A stretch of 64,000 bases of DNA from Algoriphagus mannitolivorans DSM 15301 (GTDB taxonomy: Bacteria; Bacteroidota; Bacteroidia; Cytophagales; Cyclobacteriaceae): positions 186,001-250,000 of the forward strand of contig NZ_AUBV01000007.1 of the NCBI RefSeq assembly GCF_000429425.1, written 5' to 3'. Shown piece after piece: positions 60,194 to 64,000 of the stretch. The notes beneath the pieces are model-generated. The model searched no databases. It was not told the DNA's origin and saw only the letters and a program-made list of their open reading frames with translations. The translations under genes were made by a program, and so were the position numbers. Each line of letters begins with the position of its first letter. Within the stretch, counting starts at the first letter, position 1.

Positions 60194-60215
60194 TGGGAAG
60201 ACCGAAGACCGAAGT
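60194..60215. repeat. Extragenic GAAGAC-type repeat
   Basis: GGGAAGACCGAAGACCGAAG lies in the gap upstream of the EF-hand gene. Three near-identical units, as in the repeats at 13540 and 28976. Confidence 0.5.
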
Positions 60216-60302
60216 TGGCTAAAACTGAACCTCAATCGGGATTTTATTTATTGTGAATGGCCTATTGGTTAGAAAGCGGATATACATTATTTGCATTTTT
60301 CA

Positions 60303-60944
60303 TTAAGCTCTTTGGAGAGATTCATTTTGTGAAATTGATCTTCTCCATTTCTTTTTATAAAGGATAAAACTTACTTGAAAAAGCAACAGGGCCATAAGAC
60401 CGGACAAAATCCAGAAACTTTTATTTTCAGCCTCTTCTACTAATATCACCTGATTTCCCTCCACTTTGAGAGAAAGTTGGTAATCATTGGATGCATTGAG
60501 GATAAACTGGCTTTTTTCCATTCCTTCCCGGATAAGGCCAAAGATGGCTTGACTATGACGGATGTTTTCAAAACCATTATTTTCCACAATTAGTGTTTCT
60601 ATTTGTTCAGGCATTGTGGGAAGTTCAAATGCTATCGTGGTCGCATGCCCTAAACTCACCAAACCATGCCCTAGATGCAACTCCTTTCCATTGACATTCA
60701 AGGTAATTTTCTCCCTAAATGCGCTTAAGAGCAATTGATTGAATTCTTTTACTGATTCAAAGGAATTTTCTCCGTAAGTATCATTTACGACAAACTCCAG
60801 CGCTGTCAGCGGAGCATTTACCTGGAGGATCCATTGGCCAGATTCCTGCTCAATTATCAAAAGGGAGGATAAATCCGGATCATGGGCTTTTGCAGGAACC
60901 ACAAAGGCAAGCAGAAAAGAGAATAGTAGGCTTAGTTTTCTCAT
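60303..60944 (-). CDS. Secreted membrane-anchored protein of unknown function
   Basis: A 213-aa protein with signal peptide (MRKLSLLFSFLLAFVVPAKA), a beta-rich periplasmic body (VNAPLTALEFVVNDTYG, LNVNGKELHLGHGLVSLGHA) and one C-terminal helix (SFWILSGLMALLLFQVSFILYKKKW) with a basic tail. It begins with HDPD after the signal cleavage site, which could bind metal. It follows the YHYH gene by 30 bases and looks co-expressed. Not recognised beyond this. Confidence 0.7.
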   Translation of the reverse strand: MRKLSLLFSFLLAFVVPAKAHDPDLSSLLIIEQESGQWILQVNAPLTALEFVVNDTYGENSFESVKEFNQLLLSAFREKITLNVNGKELHLGHGLVSLGHATTIAFELPTMPEQIETLIVENNGFENIRHSQAIFGLIREGMEKSQFILNASNDYQLSLKVEGNQVILVEEAENKSFWILSGLMALLLFQVSFILYKKKWRRSISQNESLQRA

Positions 60945-60973
60945 CTCAGAATAATTTTGTTAGGACTCGATCA

Positions 60974-61930
60974 TTAATAGATGTAAGCTCCATACAGGCA
61001 ATTGATGAAATTATTAGCCCCAGGAGCATCCACGTGGTAGTGATAGCCTCGGATCTCATCGTAATGCCCTCTGCAACCGTCCAAATCTGTAGGTTCCGTT
61101 CCATCTTCATTAAGTTGGGCATAGATCCTGTGTCCATCCATCGCATAGCCAATCATTCCCGCATGCCCATCCTCTTGTGCAATTGTGGTGGAAACTCCCG
61201 TTGCTGCATGATAGTGGTAGCCTTGATGCACATTGATATGACCACCGGCATCGTCAAATGGAGCCAGGGTGTAGGCTCCTAGGATATTGTTGACAGGAGC
61301 AGAAGCTGAAAACTCAGTTCCGTTGAATGCGATTCCCCGAACCGAAGGCCCAAAAGAAGAACCGGGACCGGAAAAACTTGCCGATGCATTCAATTTGACT
61401 GGTTTGGTCGGAATCAACCAAGTTCTGGTCAGGCCTGTGATATGCTCAGGCACACATTCCACACAGAAATTTTTGTAGGCGGCTCCTACATTCGGATTAG
61501 CTGCATTGATGCAATCATCCAGAGTGGTAGTCTTGTAGATGTTTCCATCTGAATCGTACATTTTCCAGGTGTTGTCATTGTAGAAGCTGGCAAGATTTTT
61601 CACAAACTCCCCATCCACCTCAATGACTTTTCCATTGTCCAGCCAAATGCCTCCTGCTTCGGCACCATCGTAGATATTGTCAGGACACCAAGGTCCTAGC
61701 TGATGATCTGTAGGTATCCCGGCTACAATTTGGTAGCAAGTGGTGCTGGTCCCATTGGAAAGAGTACAAGGAACAATCGATACGATGGTTCCTTTTAAAA
61801 AAAGATCAGGATCAACTTCAAGGACGGTTCCAACTTCAGTATCCAAATTCAAGTCTTCTTTGCAGCTATAGGATGAAGCTATTAAGGCTACTATCACTAA
61901 TAAATTTGTTATGTCGCCTAGTTTTTTCAT
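60974..61930 (-). CDS. YHYH domain lipoprotein
   Basis: A 318-aa lipoprotein (lipobox SSYSC, C23). The YHYH domain holds the motif twice, at 238-241 (HQGYHYHAATG) and 296-299 (RGYHYHV), with further histidines and cysteines (TTIAQEDGHAGMIGYAMDGH, GCRGHY). The family is uncharacterised, and the histidine density suggests metal binding. The upstream Spy/CpxP-like gene lies beyond a terminator, so this gene may have its own promoter. Confidence 0.85.
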   Translation of the reverse strand: MKKLGDITNLLVIVALIASSYSCKEDLNLDTEVGTVLEVDPDLFLKGTIVSIVPCTLSNGTSTTCYQIVAGIPTDHQLGPWCPDNIYDGAEAGGIWLDNGKVIEVDGEFVKNLASFYNDNTWKMYDSDGNIYKTTTLDDCINAANPNVGAAYKNFCVECVPEHITGLTRTWLIPTKPVKLNASASFSGPGSSFGPSVRGIAFNGTEFSASAPVNNILGAYTLAPFDDAGGHINVHQGYHYHAATGVSTTIAQEDGHAGMIGYAMDGHRIYAQLNEDGTEPTDLDGCRGHYDEIRGYHYHVDAPGANNFINCLYGAYIY

Positions 61931-62058
61931 TTCTTCGAGTATTTGAAAGTATAGACGCCAAGTCCATTGATATCCCTCGCTTCAATGAAAATTCTTTTAT
62001 TCAAAGACCCTTTTTTTGATTAATTCTGGAAAAAGATTGAATGGTTTGAGAAATAAAA

Positions 62059-62085
62059 AATCCTGCTTTTGTCAAAAGCAGGATT
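62059..62085 (-). terminator. Terminator of the sigma-factor operon
   Basis: AATCCTGCTTTT (62059-62070) and AAAAGCAGGATT (62074-62085) form a perfect 12-bp stem with a 3-base loop, followed on the minus strand by TTTTTTATTT. It is downstream of the Spy/CpxP-like gene. Confidence 0.9.
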
Positions 62086-62122
62086 CTGTAAAAAAGAGAT
62101 GGGGATTAATTGACTTCCATTT

Positions 62123-62614
62123 CTATCGAGGAGGATTTCCGGGAGGGGGACCAGCAGGCCCGGAGTTTGTAATGGCTGGAAGAATTTTTGCAATCACTTC
62201 CTCAAATTTCTCCAATTGCTCTGGGGCACATAGCCCCTTTAGCTCTTCAAAATGAGAAAAAGTCACTTCTATTTTCTCCCTGTTTATAGCTTGTATTTCC
62301 TCCATCAGCTTAATCTTTTTTTCTTCCGGATTTTCTTGGCTCAATTGATCGAAATAGTTGCTAATCAAGGTCCTTTCAATTTTTTCCAAACTGGTGATAT
62401 TCTCCCGGTGAGCCTTGGCCATGATCTCAAATTGAGATTTTTGTTCTTCAGAAAAGCCTAATTCCCTGGCAATCTCATCCTTGATTCCTATTTGGTTAGG
62501 CATAGGCCTTTGGGGCGGCCGTTTGGGACCCATGGAGAATATTACCATCAAGGCAATATTTATTGCCAAGAGGATAAAAAATCCGATTTTATAAATTGAC
62601 TTATTCATTGTCAT
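62123..62614 (-). CDS. Spy/CpxP-like periplasmic protein
   Basis: A 163-aa protein with an N-terminal membrane helix (KIGFFILLAINIALMVIFS) and a helical body: ELGFSEEQKSQFEIMAKAH, then a long charged helix pair, then a Gly/Pro-rich tail. This is the layout of heavy-metal sensor/Spy/CpxP chaperone proteins. The ATG at 62614 (or 62608) overlaps the end of the preceding gene. Third gene of an ECF operon. Confidence 0.75.
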   Translation of the reverse strand: MTMNKSIYKIGFFILLAINIALMVIFSMGPKRPPQRPMPNQIGIKDEIARELGFSEEQKSQFEIMAKAHRENITSLEKIERTLISNYFDQLSQENPEEKKIKLMEEIQAINREKIEVTFSHFEELKGLCAPEQLEKFEEVIAKILPAITNSGPAGPPPGNPPR

Positions 62615-62912
62615 AGAGGTTAAAATCAGAAATCAACTGAGGGTATTCGCTCACGATTTCCACATTTGAGGAAGTGGATTCAGTATTCATTCTGTTAGAA
62701 ATTACCCAGATATTAGAAGTTAGTACCAATGCCAAAGAAGCAGCAATCCACATCCAAGCCTTGCCGGTAGATTCCTCCTTTATAGAAATTGTCTTCTGCT
62801 GTGCCAGTTTTTGCTGGATTTTCGAAAAACCGTGCTTGGGAGCCTCAGCCCTTTGGATTCCCTCCAGACTAGTTAAGACTCGATTGACTGCATCTTCTCT
62901 TTTCATATTCAT
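62601..62912 (-). CDS. Short single-helix membrane protein, possible anti-sigma factor
   Basis: A 103-aa protein with a cytoplasmic N-terminus of about 48 residues, one membrane helix (AWMWIAASLALVLTSNIWVI), and a short periplasmic tail. The ATG overlaps the sigma factor stop. Gene order and topology fit an anti-sigma factor, but I see no zinc HxxxCxxC motif, so that role is inferred from context. Confidence 0.7.
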   Translation of the reverse strand: MNMKREDAVNRVLTSLEGIQRAEAPKHGFSKIQQKLAQQKTISIKEESTGKAWMWIAASLALVLTSNIWVISNRMNTESTSSNVEIVSEYPQLISDFNLYDNE

Positions 62913-63511
62913 CTTGACGTATTCTTTTTGTTAATCCCTCGCTCCGGGAAAAATTTTTCTAATTCCTGTCTCAAATTTGCCTTGGCTCTTGCAAGCAATG
63001 ATTCCACTGCCTTCCGGGTTTGGTTCATGATTTCCGCCACCTCCTGCTGGGGTAGTCCTTCTATTTGCGTTAGGATAAATACTGTTTTCTGATTTTCGGA
63101 TAATTGATCGATTGCTCTAAATAAGTGTTTGGCATCTTCCTGGTTTTCCATTTTCACTCCTGGGTGCACAAAGTCAGGGGATTCGTATTTTATTTCTGCT
63201 GAGTCTTTGATATACAAGGATGTAAAAATCCCAAAACGCTTTTGACTTTTCTTTTTCCGCAGAAAATCCAAGGACTTGTTGACCGTGATTCGATAAATCC
63301 AGGTGCTTATTGACGAGTTAAACTGAAAATTAGATGCCGTATTGAAAATGGTGACAAACACATCTTGGAGCAATTCTTCAGCGTCTTCGGCATTTTTGGT
63401 ATAACTCAGAAGTGTATTGTAAACCCGACTAGAATACCGGTTATACAGCTGTTCCAAGGCTTCTTCGCTTCCTCCAGCAATGGCTTGTAAACAGCTTTTT
63501 TCGTCAATCAT
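62909..63511 (-). CDS. ECF RNA polymerase sigma factor
   Basis: A 200-aa sigma-70-family factor of the extracytoplasmic type. Region 2 spans about residues 20-90 (DAEELLQDVFVTIF, WIYRITVNKSLDFLRKKK) and region 4 about 130-185 (QLSENQKTVFILTQIEGLPQQEVAEIM with a helix-turn-helix). It directs transcription of envelope-related genes. It is first in an operon with the membrane protein and Spy-like genes, all overlapping. It is divergent from the M13 peptidase gene. Confidence 0.93.
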   Translation of the reverse strand: MIDEKSCLQAIAGGSEEALEQLYNRYSSRVYNTLLSYTKNAEDAEELLQDVFVTIFNTASNFQFNSSISTWIYRITVNKSLDFLRKKKSQKRFGIFTSLYIKDSAEIKYESPDFVHPGVKMENQEDAKHLFRAIDQLSENQKTVFILTQIEGLPQQEVAEIMNQTRKAVESLLARAKANLRQELEKFFPERGINKKNTSR

Positions 63512-63685
63512 CCAGTTTTTGAATTGATAAAGAAAGAAATGAGATTATCGGGTGTTTTCCAAGTTCCCGGTTATAATTCCATTCTAGAAGGCATTTTTTT
63601 CGGCTTTATCAATGCGGAGAGATTACAGGAGCGGATTTTTGTCCTTAGGAAATTCTCCTAACTTCCTCCAAAAAACATCCTTCCT

Positions 63686-64000
63686 ATGAAAAAGCTTTTT
63701 TGGATTTCATTTGCGGTGATTTGGGCATGTAATCCCAAACTTCAAGATGATTCGGAACAAAGAGTATTTGTTGATTTACAGGGCATAGATTCCACCATTC
63801 GCCCCGGAGATAATTTCTTTATGCATGTCAATGGCAAATGGTATAACTCTGCTGAAATAGACGCTGACCAAGTGGGAGTTGGGTCATATTCTTTCCTTAA
63901 CATTCCGCAGAAAAAACTACTTGAAAGTATCCTTGAGGAAGTTTCAGCCACCCAAAATCCTGAAGGCAGCATTGAGCAAAAAGTTGGAGATTTCTATGCT
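63686..64000 (+). CDS. M13 family metallopeptidase (partial, cut by the window end)
   Basis: The first 105 codons of a lipoprotein-like protein: signal MKKLFWISFAVIWAC with a lipobox cysteine (C15), then GIDSTIRPGDNFFMHVNGKW and QVGVGSYSFLNIPQKKLLESI, typical of the N-terminal part of neprilysin/PepO-type peptidases. The HExxH zinc site would be beyond the window. Probably a periplasmic oligopeptidase. Confidence 0.85.
   Translation, partial: MKKLFWISFAVIWACNPKLQDDSEQRVFVDLQGIDSTIRPGDNFFMHVNGKWYNSAEIDADQVGVGSYSFLNIPQKKLLESILEEVSATQNPEGSIEQKVGDFYA

Noticed and set aside
1..64000. CRISPR arrays, tRNA or rRNA genes, insertion sequences or prophage
   Set aside because: I found no regularly spaced direct repeats, cloverleaf-like sequences, transposases, integrases or phage structural genes.

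Overview
The window is chromosomal DNA from a member of the Bacteroidota, most likely the Cytophagia (Cyclobacteriaceae, an Algoriphagus-like organism). The evidence is an AT-leaning composition, arginine synthesis through N-acylated citrulline with an ArgF'-type transcarbamylase, TAnnTTTG-like -7 promoter boxes, few Shine-Dalgarno sequences, and typical families (DUF2911, DUF5009/NagX, YHYH, GPH and FucP-type sugar carriers). Genes are dense. I see no rRNA, tRNA, insertion sequence, prophage or CRISPR array. Taxonomy is inferred from gene content only.

Layout. 1-286: a SAM-I riboswitch on the minus strand that controls a gene beyond the left edge. 287-2466: a translationally coupled SulP anion transporter and beta-carbonic anhydrase. 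2565-11150 (minus): a complete arginine operon (GNAT acyltransferase, argG, argC, argD, argF', argB, argE-like deacylase, argH), preceded by a leader with two overlapping short reading frames. 11256-23889: mixed genes, including a secreted class V aminotransferase, a small zinc-ribbon protein, a FrnE/DsbA-like oxidoreductase, an SMP-30 protein, a DUF2752-TM2 pair behind a possible sigma-54 promoter, a Vms1-like (VLRF1) release factor homologue, HrpB, DUF2911, an oxidoreductase and a metallo-beta-lactamase-fold hydrolase. 24126-26749: a two-gene molybdenum hydroxylase; its likely maturation genes (cysteine desulfurase, MocA-like and XdhC-like) lie at 29557-33122, with glnS between. 33135-38700: a fatty acid hydroxylase family protein, an M20 hydrolase with an altered metal ligand coupled to a DUF819 membrane protein, and two poorly known genes. 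38803-49562 (plus): an amino-sugar and peptide region with nagB, a FucP-type carrier, nagA, a Tat-exported oxidoreductase, a NagX-like protein, a second exported oxidoreductase, DPP IV and an M1 peptidase.

49613-59385 (minus) is the most striking region. It is a five-gene operon for beta-1,3-glucan (laminarin-type) use: a 1144-aa GH94/GH149-like phosphorylase, a GH3 glucosidase, a GH17 lipoprotein, a GPH sugar transporter fused to a C-terminal GH17 domain, and a free GH17 enzyme homologous to that fused domain. There is no SusC/SusD pair. Only the lipoprotein has an export signal, so most of the breakdown appears to occur in the cytoplasm, with a hydrolase tethered to the transporter.

59709-63511 (minus) holds an ECF sigma factor, a short membrane protein that may be its anti-sigma factor, a Spy/CpxP-like protein, a YHYH lipoprotein, a membrane-anchored secreted protein and an EF-hand lipoprotein, which may form an envelope or metal-response group. 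The window ends inside an M13 peptidase gene on the plus strand. Catalytic and motif positions were counted by hand from the translations. Family names rest on motif recognition, not database searches.
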